Part shown: in pieces, positions 31,342 through 40,103 of the stretch | Layout of the letters: every line of letters starts with the position of its first letter | Position numbering within the stretch: the first letter of the stretch is position 1 | DNA from: Massilia sp. BJB1822 | Lineage (GTDB): Bacteria > Pseudomonadota > Gammaproteobacteria > Burkholderiales > Burkholderiaceae_D | NCBI RefSeq assembly: GCF_013369485.1 | Contig: NZ_JABWEB010000020.1 | Coordinates: 21,283-85,282 of the forward strand | Direction: 5' to 3' | DNA: 64,000 nucleotides | The notes under the pieces: generated by a model | The model's input: only the letters and a program-made list of their open reading frames with translations | What the model was told of the DNA's origin: nothing | Databases searched by the model: none | Made by a program: the position numbers and the translations under genes

Positions 31342-32139
31342 ATGACGATCAAGCTGCGGTGGCAAGCCCGCCTGCTGTGCGCCGGCGTTCTGGCAGCGGC
31401 CGCCGTCTCCCTCACTGCTGTTGCCGCCAGCGCTGCGCCGGCGGCCAAAAGCTTCACGGTCGGCGTCGAGAACCTGCAGTACTATCCCTTGCATACGGTG
31501 GATGGCGCCAACCGCTACCGCGGCTTTGCGCGCGATGTGCTGGACGCTTTCGCCAGCCAGCATGGCTATGCCTTCGAATACGTGCCGCTGCCGATCAACC
31601 GCCTGTATACGCGCTTTCTGAAAGAGCGCACGCTCGACTTCAAATACCCGGACCATCCGAAATGGCGCGAAGACCTGCGCCACGGCTTGAAGCTCAGCTA
31701 TAGCAATGTGGTGGTATCGACCGAGGAGGGCGCCATGGTGCTGCCGCGCCACCGCGGCCGGCCGCTGAGCGAGGTGCGCAGCATGGGCACGGTGCTCGGC
31801 TTCACGCCCTGGCCCTACCGCCAGGCCATCGACAGCAAGGCCATCGCCATCAGCACCAGCAATAGCTTCGACGGCCTGCTGCGCCATGCGCTGGCCGACC
31901 ATATCGACGTGGTGTATATGAATGTGGATGTGGCCAACTACCTGTTGGCCGAGGAATTGAAAACGCCGGGCGGCCTGATTTTCGATCCGGCCCTGCCGCA
32001 TGCGCGATCGGACTTCCGCCTGTCGACCTTGCAGCACCCCGAGGTGGTGGAGCAGTTCAGCCAGTTCCTGCAGCGCGAACAAAGCCTGGTGCAGAAGCTG
32101 CGCCAGAAATACCGCATCGGCGAGGCGGTGCGGCCCTGA
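31342..32139 (+). CDS. Periplasmic solute-binding protein (family 3-like)
   Basis: 265 residues from ATG 31342, preceded by GGGGGAG; cleavable signal ending ASAA. The mature part begins FTVGVENLQYYPLHTV and contains YRGFARDVLDAFASQHGYAFEYVPLPINRL, typical of SBP_bac_3-like domains. No transporter genes flank it, as is usual for the many orphan copies in these bacteria that sense or bind unknown ligands. Ligand not predicted. Confidence 0.8.
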   Translation: MTIKLRWQARLLCAGVLAAAAVSLTAVAASAAPAAKSFTVGVENLQYYPLHTVDGANRYRGFARDVLDAFASQHGYAFEYVPLPINRLYTRFLKERTLDFKYPDHPKWREDLRHGLKLSYSNVVVSTEEGAMVLPRHRGRPLSEVRSMGTVLGFTPWPYRQAIDSKAIAISTSNSFDGLLRHALADHIDVVYMNVDVANYLLAEELKTPGGLIFDPALPHARSDFRLSTLQHPEVVEQFSQFLQREQSLVQKLRQKYRIGEAVRP

Positions 32140-32164
32140 GCCGCACCGTGTATTGGCTAAAAGC

Positions 32165-32539
32165 TTAGCGGCGCGCGATCAGCACGCCCAGCAGCAGGCC
32201 CACCGTGGCCCCCACCGTCACCGATTTCCAGGGATTGTCGTGCACATAGTTGTCGGTGGCCTTGGCCGCGATCTTGGTGCGCGCGATCACGCTGTCTTCC
32301 AGCTTGAGCAGATCGATCTTGGCGGTGCGCAGGCTGTCCTCGAAGCGGGCCTTGACCTGGCCCAGGTCGGCGGCGCCGGCCAGGCTGGCGCTGCGCAGCC
32401 ACTGTTCGGCGTCCTGGATGGACTGCTTCAGATCGGTCATCAGTTTTTCGCGCGCTTCGGCACTGTCCGCATGGTGGTTCATGCCGTTGCCGCTGCCATT
32501 GGTGCCGCTCTTGCTCGTCGATTGTACGGTCTGTTCCAT
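32165..32539 (-). CDS. DUF883 (YqjD/ElaB-like) inner-membrane protein
   Basis: 124 residues from ATG at 32539 (GCGAGGCG upstream on the minus strand). A long amphipathic helical region (residues about 25-95) followed by the family end DNYVHDNPWKSVTVGATVGLLLGVLIARR, a single C-terminal membrane anchor. E. coli relatives are stress-induced and bind ribosomes at the membrane. Ser/Gly/Asn-rich N-terminus. Confidence 0.87.
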   Translation of the reverse strand: MEQTVQSTSKSGTNGSGNGMNHHADSAEAREKLMTDLKQSIQDAEQWLRSASLAGAADLGQVKARFEDSLRTAKIDLLKLEDSVIARTKIAAKATDNYVHDNPWKSVTVGATVGLLLGVLIARR

Positions 32540-32622
32540 GGTTCGCCTCGCTGAGTGAATGAAAGCAATCTCTAGTATAGGCTGCTGCCTGCCATTTGCG
32601 TTACGCCTCAGCAATCATGCTG

Positions 32623-33516
32623 TCAGCGCAAGGCATAGTCGAGCGCGATGCCGGCAAAGATCACGGCGCCCAGGTAGTTATTGTGGCGGAAGGCGTAGAA
32701 GCAGGGCGCACGCTCGCGTCCGCGGATCAGGAAGTAGTGGTAGATGGAGAAGCCGATCGCCACCGCCATGCCGCCCAGGAAAGGCCAGCCTAGGCCGAAA
32801 TACCAGCCGCAGAACAGCTGGATGGCAAAGTGGACGGCGTAGCACAGCATGATCATCGCCACGTCGTAGCGGCCGAAGGTGATGGCCGAAGTCTTGATGC
32901 CGATTTTCAGGTCGTCGTCGCGGTCCACCATGGCATAGGCGGTGTCATACGCCACCGACCAGAAGATATTGCTGAGCAGAAGCAGCCAGGCAATCGGCGG
33001 CACCGTGTTCTGGATAGCGGCAAAGGCCATGGGAATGCCGAAGCCGTAAGCCACGCCCAGATAGGCCTGGGGCACGGGGAAGAAGCGCTTGAACAGCGGG
33101 TAGGTGATGGCGATGCCCAGGGCCACCACGCTGAGCTGTTTGACCAGCAGATTGAGCGGCAGGATCAGGCAGAAGGAAATAATGGCCAGCAGTACGGCGA
33201 TGCCGATGGCTTCCTTGCCGCTGACGCGGCCGCTGGTGATGGGGCGTTCGGCCGTGCGCTTCACATGGCGGTCGAAATCGCGGTCCAGGTAATCGTTGAC
33301 GGCCACGCCGGCCGAACGCATCAAGAGGGTGCCGACGGAGAAGATCAGGATCAGCTGCCAGGCCGGTGCGCCGCCATTCGCCATCCACAGCGCGCCCAGG
33401 GTGGGCCACAGCAGCAGCACGGTGCCGATCGGCTTGTCCAGCCGCACCAGGCGGGCATACAGGGCCAGGCGGCTGAGTTCGGGAGTGGGGCGAGGGTCGG
33501 GAGTGGAAATTTGCAC
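32623..33516 (-). CDS. ubiA: 4-hydroxybenzoate octaprenyltransferase
   Basis: 297 residues, about eight membrane helices. It attaches the polyprenyl tail to 4-hydroxybenzoate in ubiquinone synthesis. Diphosphate-binding motifs NDYLDRDFD (in GVAVNDYLDRDFDRHVKRTAERP) and the second YDTAYAMVDRDDDLKIGIKT are intact. Convergently arranged relative to nothing; it is followed upstream by oxyR on the same strand with a 34-base gap, a common Burkholderiales order. Confidence 0.95.
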   Translation of the reverse strand: MQISTPDPRPTPELSRLALYARLVRLDKPIGTVLLLWPTLGALWMANGGAPAWQLILIFSVGTLLMRSAGVAVNDYLDRDFDRHVKRTAERPITSGRVSGKEAIGIAVLLAIISFCLILPLNLLVKQLSVVALGIAITYPLFKRFFPVPQAYLGVAYGFGIPMAFAAIQNTVPPIAWLLLLSNIFWSVAYDTAYAMVDRDDDLKIGIKTSAITFGRYDVAMIMLCYAVHFAIQLFCGWYFGLGWPFLGGMAVAIGFSIYHYFLIRGRERAPCFYAFRHNNYLGAVIFAGIALDYALR

Positions 33517-33550
33517 GGCAAGCTCGAAATTAGTACGTGAATGTACTATT

Positions 33551-34492
33551 TTACTGCGCTTCGCTTTTCGCCACCGGCGTCACGCCCGGCAGCCGGCACT
33601 GGGCCACGGCCTCGCACACGGCGTCGATGGCGGCCTTGCGCGTGAAGCTCTTGCGCCAGACCAGGACCACGCGCCGCGTCGGCTGGGGATTCTCGAAATA
33701 GCGGAATTGCAGCATGCCGTCGCGCCCTTCCATATCCTGCACCGAGGCGCGCGGCAGCACGGTCAGGCCGATGCCGCTGGCCACCATATGGCGGATGGTT
33801 TCCAGGGAGGAGCCTTCGAAGGTGCGCTGCATGCCGTTGCCAGGCGCCGAATAGCGCGACATTTCAGGGCAGACTTCCAGCACCTGGTCGCGGAAGCAGT
33901 GGCCGTTGCCCAGCAAGAGCATGGTTTCCGACTTCAAGTCCTCGGCCGGGATGCGGCTGCGCGCCGCCCACGGATGCTGGGACGGCATGGCGACCACGAA
34001 GGGTTCGTCGTACAGGGCTTGCAGGGACATGCCGTGTTCGGGCAGGGGCAGGGCCATGATGGCCGCATCGAGTTCGCCCTGGCGCAGCATTTCCAGCAGC
34101 TTCACGGTGAAATTTTCCTGCAGCACCAGCGGCATCTGCGGCGTGCTGGCGATCATGGTCTTGACCAGGGGCGGCAGCAGATAGGGCGCGATGGTGTAGA
34201 TCACGCCCAGGCGCAGCGGGCCGGACAGCGGGTCCTTGTTCTGCTTGGCCAGCTCCTTGATGGCGGCCGTCTGCTCCAGCACGCGCTCGGCCTGGGCCAC
34301 GATCTGGGCGCCCAGGGGCGTGACCGAAATCTCGGCGCCGCCGCGTTCGAAGAGCACCACGCCCAGCTCGTCTTCGAGCTTTTTGATGGCGACGGAGAGG
34401 GTGGGCTGGGCCACGAAGCAAGCTTCGGCGGCGTGTCCAAAATGTTTTGCCCGTGCAACAGCAACGATGTATTTCAGTTCGGTCAGTGTCAT
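33551..34492 (-). CDS. oxyR: Hydrogen-peroxide sensing regulator OxyR
   Basis: 313 residues from ATG 34492 (MTLTELKYIVAVARAKHFGHAAEACFVAQPTLS), the typical OxyR N-terminus; a longer frame upstream overlaps the promoter region. LysR-type activator whose two redox Cys are Cys199 and Cys208 (GNGHCFRDQVLEVC), the same numbering as E. coli, so disulfide switching should be conserved. Divergent from the pilU-like ATPase gene, 103 bases between starts. Confidence 0.95.
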   Translation of the reverse strand: MTLTELKYIVAVARAKHFGHAAEACFVAQPTLSVAIKKLEDELGVVLFERGGAEISVTPLGAQIVAQAERVLEQTAAIKELAKQNKDPLSGPLRLGVIYTIAPYLLPPLVKTMIASTPQMPLVLQENFTVKLLEMLRQGELDAAIMALPLPEHGMSLQALYDEPFVVAMPSQHPWAARSRIPAEDLKSETMLLLGNGHCFRDQVLEVCPEMSRYSAPGNGMQRTFEGSSLETIRHMVASGIGLTVLPRASVQDMEGRDGMLQFRYFENPQPTRRVVLVWRKSFTRKAAIDAVCEAVAQCRLPGVTPVAKSEAQ

Positions 34493-34529
34493 GATTTTAT
34501 TTGAACACAGGCAAGTCCGCGAAGAAACC

Positions 34530-34558
34530 CTATTGTAGCGGAATGCACTGCCTATAAT
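34530..34558 (+). promoter_or_regulatory. Promoter of second pilU-like gene
   Basis: CTATTG (34530-34535), 17-base spacer, perfect TATAAT (34553-34558). The in-frame start codon at 34557 lies inside this -10, supporting the ATG at 34596 as the true start. Confidence 0.55.
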
Positions 34559-34595
34559 GGTGGGGCAAATGCGGGGGCAAACCGGGGAGGCTGCA

Positions 34596-35786
34596 ATGTC
34601 GTCGATTTTTGGCCACGAAGAAGCACAGGCATATATGCACAAGCTGCTAAAAGCCATGCACCAGGTGGGCGGTTCGGACTTGTTCATCTCGGCCGACTTC
34701 CCGCCCAGCATCAAATCCCAGGGCGCCATGAAGGCGCTCAGCCAGCAGCGCCTGAGCGGCGAGGTGACGCGCGCCCTGGCCTACGCCATCATGAACGAGA
34801 AGCAGCGCCAGGAGTTCGAGACCGAGCTCGAATGCAACTTCGCCATCTCCCTGCCGGACGTGTGCCGTTTCCGCGTCAATGTCTTCGTGCAGCAGCAGAA
34901 TGTGGCCATGGTGATCCGCACCATCGCCTCCGAAATCCCGAACTTCGACAAGCTCGACCTGCCCGAGGTGCTGAAAGACGTGGTGATGACCAAGCGCGGC
35001 CTGGTGCTGGTGGTAGGCGGCACCGGCTCCGGCAAATCGACCACCTTGGCGGCCATGATCGATTACCGCAACGGCCACTCGGCCGGCCACATCATCACAG
35101 TGGAAGACCCGGTCGAATACGTGCACAAGAACAAGGGCTGCCTGGTGACGCACCGCGAAGTGGGCGTGGACACGCACAGCTGGCACAACGCGCTGAAGAA
35201 CACCTTGCGCCAGGCGCCGGACGTGATCCTGATCGGCGAAATCCGCGACACCGAAACCATGGAACATGCCATCGCCTTCGCCGAGACCGGCCACCTTTGC
35301 CTGGGCACCCTGCACGCGAACAACGCCAACCAGACCATGGACCGCATCATCAACTTCTTCCCGGAAGAGCGGCGCAACCAGCTGCTGATGGACCTGTCCT
35401 CGAATCTGCGCGCCATCGTCTCGCAGCGCCTGATCCGCACCGAGGATGGCAAGGGGCGCAAGGCCGCCATCGAAATCCTGCTGAATACGCCGACGATTGC
35501 CGAGATGATTTTCAAGGGCAGCTTCCAGACCATCAAGGAAATCATGCACAAATCGCGCGAGCTGGGCATGTGCACTTTCGACCAGGCGCTGTACGAACTC
35601 TATAATAAGGGTTACATCTCATACGAAGAAGCGCTGCGCAATGCCGACTCGGCCAACGGCCTGCGTCTGCAGATCAAGCTGCGCGGCGACCGCAAGGAGC
35701 CTGGCGGCGCTGCCGTTGCCGGCGGCGCGGCCGAACTGAGCATGCAGATGGACGAGGAAGACGAAGAAGAACCCGGCTCACACTGA
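34596..35786 (+). CDS. PilT/PilU-family ATPase, second PilU-like copy
   Basis: 396 residues from ATG 34596 (GGGGAGG at 34584-34590). Walker A GGTGSGKST, TVEDPVEYVHKNKGC, Walker B IGEIRDTETM, GTLHANNANQTMDRI; closer to PilU (HREVGVDT, FFPEERR, DLSSNLRAIVSQRL) than to PilT. It differs by an acidic Gly/Ala-rich C-terminal tail ending MDEEDEEEPGSH. Third PilT-type ATPase in the window and away from pilTU; it may be an accessory retraction motor. Followed by the heptose gene after 12 bases. Confidence 0.92.
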   Translation: MSSIFGHEEAQAYMHKLLKAMHQVGGSDLFISADFPPSIKSQGAMKALSQQRLSGEVTRALAYAIMNEKQRQEFETELECNFAISLPDVCRFRVNVFVQQQNVAMVIRTIASEIPNFDKLDLPEVLKDVVMTKRGLVLVVGGTGSGKSTTLAAMIDYRNGHSAGHIITVEDPVEYVHKNKGCLVTHREVGVDTHSWHNALKNTLRQAPDVILIGEIRDTETMEHAIAFAETGHLCLGTLHANNANQTMDRIINFFPEERRNQLLMDLSSNLRAIVSQRLIRTEDGKGRKAAIEILLNTPTIAEMIFKGSFQTIKEIMHKSRELGMCTFDQALYELYNKGYISYEEALRNADSANGLRLQIKLRGDRKEPGGAAVAGGAAELSMQMDEEDEEEPGSH

Positions 35787-35798
35787 AACGAAAGTCCC

Positions 35799-36281
35799 AT
35801 GCCTGAATTTGAAGACAAGATCTGCACGCGCGCGCAACTGGCTGCGCGCATCGCCACCCTGCCGCAGCCCGTGGTGCTGACCAACGGCGTATTCGACATT
35901 CTGCACCGCGGCCACGTCACCTATCTGGCGCAGGCGCGCGCGCTGGGCGCCTCGCTGGTGGTGGCGGCCAACACCGACGCCTCGGTCAAGCGCCTGGGCA
36001 AGGGCGACGACCGCCCCTTGAACAACTGCGATGACCGTATGGCGGTGCTGGCTGCGCTGGAAGCGGTCAGCCTGGTGGTGCCGTTTGACGAGGATACGGC
36101 GCTGGAAGTGGTGCAGGAAGCCCGTCCCGCGATCTACGCCAAAGGCGGCGACTACGATATGCGCGCCATCCCCGAAGGCCAGGCCGTGCTGGCGTATGGC
36201 GGCCAGGCCGTCGCCATCGACTTCCAGCACGACCGCTCCACCACCAAGCTGCTCGCCAAAGTCCGCAAGTTCAGCGCCTAA
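35799..36281 (+). CDS. rfaE2: D-glycero-beta-D-manno-heptose 1-phosphate adenylyltransferase
   Basis: 160 residues, the stand-alone C-terminal half of HldE as usual in betaproteobacteria. It makes ADP-heptose precursor for lipopolysaccharide core. Nucleotidyltransferase motifs: TNGVFDILHRGHVTYL (HxGH), AANTDASVKRLGKG, YAKGGDYD, and the C-terminal FQHDRSTTKLLAKVR (ISSTxL-like). Start follows the ATPase by 12 bases. Confidence 0.94.
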   Translation: MPEFEDKICTRAQLAARIATLPQPVVLTNGVFDILHRGHVTYLAQARALGASLVVAANTDASVKRLGKGDDRPLNNCDDRMAVLAALEAVSLVVPFDEDTALEVVQEARPAIYAKGGDYDMRAIPEGQAVLAYGGQAVAIDFQHDRSTTKLLAKVRKFSA

Positions 36282-36297
36282 GCGCGCCGCAGCGCTG

Positions 36298-36768
36298 TCA
36301 GGCGCCGCCGAGGTAGCCGTGCTGGCGCCAGGCTTCGTAGACGACCACGGCGACCGTGTTGGAGAGGTTGAGGCTGCGGTTGTCGGGGCGCATGGGGAGG
36401 CGGATGCGTTGCGCCGTCGGGAAGCTGTCGCGGAAGGCCGGTTCCAAACCGCGCGTTTCGCTGCCGAAGATGAAGACGTCGCCGGGTTGGAATTGCAGCT
36501 CGGCGAAGGGGCGCGAGCCGTGCGTGGTCATGGCGAACATGCGCTCGGGAGCCGGGGCGACCGCAGCCAGGAAGGCGGCCCAGTCCTTGTGCACCTGCAT
36601 GCGCGCGTATTCATGGTAATCGAGGCCGGCACGCCGCAGCTTGGCGTCGTCGAGCGGGAAACCGAGCGGTTCGATCAGGTGCAGCTGGGCGCCGGTGTTG
36701 GCGCACAGGCGGATGACGTTGCCGGTGTTGGGCGGAATCTCGGGCGATACTAGTACGACGTGAAACAC
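36298..36768 (-). CDS. trmL: tRNA (cytidine(34)-2'-O)-methyltransferase
   Basis: 156 residues, SPOUT/SpoU class with a C-terminal trefoil knot. It methylates the wobble ribose of tRNA-Leu isoacceptors. Seen: VLVSPEIPPNTGNVIRLCANTGAQLHLIEPLGF, FGSETRGL and the knot sequence RLPMRPDNRSLNLSNTVAVVVYEAWRQ. Convergent with rfaE2; 15 bases downstream of comF start direction. Confidence 0.95.
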   Translation of the reverse strand: MFHVVLVSPEIPPNTGNVIRLCANTGAQLHLIEPLGFPLDDAKLRRAGLDYHEYARMQVHKDWAAFLAAVAPAPERMFAMTTHGSRPFAELQFQPGDVFIFGSETRGLEPAFRDSFPTAQRIRLPMRPDNRSLNLSNTVAVVVYEAWRQHGYLGGA

Positions 36769-36783
36769 TGCTTTCTCCTAATC

Positions 36784-37521
36784 CTAATATTGGTGGGCTT
36801 CGGGCGGGGTGCGCGCGAAGACCAGGTTGCTGACGCGTGCGGCGCCGGCTTGTTTGCAGGCCAGGGCCAGGGCTTGCAGCGTGGCGCCGCTGCTCATCAC
36901 GTCATCCACCAGGCCGACGTGGCGGCCGTATAGCGCGGCCTCGCTGTCGAGCGTGAAGGCGCGGGCGACGTTGGCGGCGCGCTGGCCCCAGTCCAGACTG
37001 CTTTGCGGCGGCGTGTCCTGCTGCCGCTGAGCCAGCCTGGCCCGCACCGGTACGCCAAGGGCGCGGCCGAGCGGGCGGGCGATTTCCAAAGCCTGGTTGA
37101 AGCCGCGCTCGGCCAGGCGCCGCGGTCCCAGCGGCACGGGACACAGCAGTTGCGGCAGGCTGGGCTGGCCGGAGGCTTGCCAGGCCGCCGCCAGCAATGT
37201 GCCGAACAGCCGCGCATGGGCCAGCCGCGCGCCGAATTTCAGCTGCAAGACCAGACGGTCCACCGGCAGGGCGTAATCGGCGGCCGTCACTGTGGCATCG
37301 TAGGCGGGCCGCTGGCGGCGGCAGCGGCCGCAGCAGTCATCGTTCGCCACCTCCGCCGCTGCCAGCGGATTGGCGCAAATGCAACAGCGCGCCAGGCCGC
37401 CGCCAAAGAAGCGGGCGTGGCAGTCCGGACACAGGCCGTCGCCGCTGCGCCCGCCGCACAGCAGGCAGCGGGCGGGCAGCAGCATGGCCAAAAAGGCGCC
37501 AGCCATCACGATTTGCCCCAA
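36784..37521 (-). CDS. comF: ComF-family phosphoribosyltransferase-like protein
   Basis: 245 residues (start could be ATG 37506). An N-terminal zinc-ribbon-like Cys cluster (CLLCGG, CPDC, CCIC, CCGRC) precedes a type I phosphoribosyltransferase fold with PVPLGPRRLAERGFNQALEIARPL and the PRPP loop VGLVDDVMSSGATL. Known relatives support DNA uptake during competence, notable beside several type IV pilus ATPases; its exact activity is undefined. Divergent from bioC. Confidence 0.92.
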   Translation of the reverse strand: MGQIVMAGAFLAMLLPARCLLCGGRSGDGLCPDCHARFFGGGLARCCICANPLAAAEVANDDCCGRCRRQRPAYDATVTAADYALPVDRLVLQLKFGARLAHARLFGTLLAAAWQASGQPSLPQLLCPVPLGPRRLAERGFNQALEIARPLGRALGVPVRARLAQRQQDTPPQSSLDWGQRAANVARAFTLDSEAALYGRHVGLVDDVMSSGATLQALALACKQAGAARVSNLVFARTPPEAHQY

Positions 37522-37564
37522 ACAGGTAAACTGCGCACATTATCTCATCTATGTCTGTCACTCT

Positions 37565-38491
37565 ATGCAAGTCCCTGCCAAGCCGCCGAAACTCAGTGCT
37601 CCCATCGATCTGGAGCGCGTGCGCACCCTGTTCCGCCATCCCGACCGCGTCCAGCCCGCCGATTTCCTGCGGCGCGAGGTCGCCAGTCGCCTGCAGGACC
37701 GGCTGGCCGTGGTCAAGGTCAACCCGCAGCGTGTGCTCGATGCGGGCTGCGGCATGGGTGCCGATCTGGCAAATTTGCAAAAAAGCTACGCCGCCGCCCA
37801 GGTGGTGGGCATCGACGCCTCGGAAGCCATGCTGGCGGCCGCGCGCGGGCAAGGCGCGCGCCAGTCGCCGCTGAACCAGTTCCTCAGCAAGCTGCTGCCG
37901 GCCAAGGCCGGCATCGATCTGCTGGTGGGGGATTTTGCCGACCTGCCGCTGGCGGCCAATAGCGTCGATCTGGTGTGGTCGAACCTGGCCCTGCACTGGC
38001 ATCCGCAGCCGGATCGCGTCTTTGCCGAGTGGCGCCGCGTGCTGCGTGTGGATGGTTTGCTGATGTTTTCCTGCTTCGGCCCGGACACGCTGCAAGAGCT
38101 GCGCGCGGCCTTCGCTGAGCTCGATCTGGCGCCTCATGCGTTGCCTTTTGTCGACATGCACGATTTTGGCGACCAGCTGGTGGAAGCCGGTTTTTCGACA
38201 CCGGTAATGGATATGGAAAAGATAACCGTCACTTACGACACGCCGCAAAAACTGCTGGCCGATGTGCGCGCGCTGGGGGGCAATCCGCTGAGTACGCGGC
38301 GCCAAGGTTTGATCGGGCGCGCGGCCTGGGAGCGCATGCTGGCGGCGCTGGAAAAACAGCGCGGCGCGGATGGCAAATTGAAACTAACTTTCGAAATTAT
38401 TTATGGCCATGCATTCCGGCCAACGCCCCGTGTTACTAAAAATGGGGAAGCAATTATCCGTTTCGACCTGCCGCGCAAGCCTAAAAATTAG
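37565..38491 (+). CDS. bioC: Malonyl-ACP O-methyltransferase BioC
   Basis: 308 residues from ATG 37565 (upstream frame is antisense to comF). SAM-dependent class I methyltransferase: VLDAGCGMGADL (motif I), VGIDASEAML, the motif DLVWSNLALHWHPQPD typical of BioC, and a C-terminal FEIIYGHAFRP stretch. It methylates malonyl-ACP to prime pimelate synthesis for biotin. No other bio genes lie in the window. Confidence 0.88.
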   Translation: MQVPAKPPKLSAPIDLERVRTLFRHPDRVQPADFLRREVASRLQDRLAVVKVNPQRVLDAGCGMGADLANLQKSYAAAQVVGIDASEAMLAAARGQGARQSPLNQFLSKLLPAKAGIDLLVGDFADLPLAANSVDLVWSNLALHWHPQPDRVFAEWRRVLRVDGLLMFSCFGPDTLQELRAAFAELDLAPHALPFVDMHDFGDQLVEAGFSTPVMDMEKITVTYDTPQKLLADVRALGGNPLSTRRQGLIGRAAWERMLAALEKQRGADGKLKLTFEIIYGHAFRPTPRVTKNGEAIIRFDLPRKPKN

Positions 38492-38517
38492 GCAAATCAC
38501 GCCTCTATTCAAGAGTC

Positions 38518-38543
38518 AATCCCCGCACGGGCGGGGATTGTTC
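38518..38543 (+). terminator. Terminator after bioC
   Basis: Nine-base stem AATCCCCGC / GCGGGGATT with loop ACGG, followed by GTTCTT; moderate T content. Confidence 0.7.
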
Positions 38544-38573
38544 TTGATGTATATTATTGTTCCTGCTTATAAT
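38544..38573 (+). promoter_or_regulatory. Candidate cox operon promoter
   Basis: TTGATG (38544-38549), 18-base spacer, TATAAT (38568-38573), right after the bioC terminator. It would give a leader of about 280 bases before coxB. The rest of the 372-base gap (38492-38863) shows no gene. Confidence 0.4.
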
Positions 38574-38863
38574 CCTTGACTAATTTTGTCAGTATTCCAA
38601 CCACCCGGCAGTGATACACAAAAGCGTTCTTTGTCAGGCTGGTTGTAGCACGTGGCAATAAGGGCATTAAATCGCCAACGTCTATTGTGATATATGGTCA
38701 CTGGCGGCGATCTCAAGGTTCCAGTCGGTTTTCTTAGCAATTTTTATTTTGCACGGGTATCGGCGCGGAACCTTTCGGTGTTTTAGCGTCCAGCGTTGCT
38801 CCGGTTCGGCGGGCGGCGCGGTATGAAAAAAATTTTCTATTTTTTTGGGTGGTTGGGGAAAAC

Positions 38864-40090
38864 ATGAAACTTGCGAAGCGACTTCAAGCGTTGATGCTCG
38901 GACTGGCCGCAGTAAGCGCCGGAATGCCGGCCTGGGCCGAGCCTGCAACGACGGCAGCCGGCACTTATCGAGCAGCCACCGGCGGTACCGGCGGTCCAGT
39001 ACCGCACCAGCTGAACCTGCAACCACCTTCGACCGCCATCGCGACCGAGGTGTACGACCTGCACAATCTGATGATGATCATCTGCCTGGTGATTTTCGTC
39101 GCCGTGTTCGGCGTGATGTTCTATTCGATCCTGAAACACCGTAAATCGCTGGGCCACAAGGCCGCCACCTTCCACGAATCGACCGCGGTGGAAATCGCCT
39201 GGACCGTGGTGCCGTTCCTGATCGTGATCGGCATGGCCCTGCCGGCCACCCGCACCGTGGTCGGCATGAAGGACACCTCCAACGCCGACATCACCATCAA
39301 AGCCACCGGCATGCAGTGGAAATGGGGCTATGACTATCTGAAAGGCGAGGGCGAGGGCATTTCCTTCGTCTCCAACCTGTCCACCCCGCGCGCCCAGATC
39401 GGCGCCCCGGGCGTCGCTCCGACCGAAGCGCGCGGCGAAAACTACCTGATGGAAGTCGACAACGAAGTCGTGGTGCCGGTGAATAAGAAAATCCGCATCG
39501 TGACCACCGCCAACGACGTGATCCACGCCTGGATGATCCCGGCCTTCGCCGTCAAGCAGGATGCGATCCCCGGTTTCGTGCGCGACACCTGGTTCAAGTC
39601 GCAGCACACCGGCGTCTTCCGCGGCAATTGCGCCGAACTGTGCGGCAAGGAACACGCCTTCATGCCGATCGTGGTGCGCGTGGTGACGGCCGAGGAGTAC
39701 AGTGCCTGGGTCGACGGCAAGAAGAAGGAAATGGCGGCCCTGGCCGACGATCCGAACAAGACCTGGACCATCGACGAGCTGAAAACCAAGGGCGAGAAAG
39801 TGTATACCGCCAACTGCGCCGTCTGCCACCAGGCGACGGGCAAGGGCGTGCCGGGCGCGTTTGCGGCGCTGGACGGCTCGGCCATCGTGAATGGCGCGAA
39901 AGCCGAGCAGATCCATGTGCTGCTGAACGGCCAGAAGAGCGGCAAGTTCCCATCTGAAATGCCGGCATGGAAGCAACTGTCGGATACCGATATTGCGGCT
40001 GTAATCACTTACACCCGTAACAACTGGTCGAACAAGCCAGCCGAAAACATCGTTCAACCAGCCGAAATTGTGGCTGCACGCAACAAGTAA
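38864..40090 (+). CDS. coxB: Cytochrome c oxidase subunit II with fused cytochrome c domain
   Basis: 408 residues from ATG 38864 (a GTG at 38849 is less likely). Signal peptide, two membrane helices, then the CuA cupredoxin domain with NCAELCGKEHAFMPIVV ligands, and a C-terminal class I cytochrome c domain with CAVCH and Met in SEMPAWKQL. The fusion makes it caa3-like. It accepts electrons and passes them to subunit I in the inner membrane. First gene of a ten-plus-gene oxidase operon. Confidence 0.96.
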   Translation: MKLAKRLQALMLGLAAVSAGMPAWAEPATTAAGTYRAATGGTGGPVPHQLNLQPPSTAIATEVYDLHNLMMIICLVIFVAVFGVMFYSILKHRKSLGHKAATFHESTAVEIAWTVVPFLIVIGMALPATRTVVGMKDTSNADITIKATGMQWKWGYDYLKGEGEGISFVSNLSTPRAQIGAPGVAPTEARGENYLMEVDNEVVVPVNKKIRIVTTANDVIHAWMIPAFAVKQDAIPGFVRDTWFKSQHTGVFRGNCAELCGKEHAFMPIVVRVVTAEEYSAWVDGKKKEMAALADDPNKTWTIDELKTKGEKVYTANCAVCHQATGKGVPGAFAALDGSAIVNGAKAEQIHVLLNGQKSGKFPSEMPAWKQLSDTDIAAVITYTRNNWSNKPAENIVQPAEIVAARNK

Positions 40091-40103
40091 TTAGGAGCTT
40101 TAG

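Noticed and set aside
32830..33540. Plus-strand frame opposite ubiA
   Set aside because: His/Gln/Gly-rich shadow; the minus strand encodes complete ubiA motifs.
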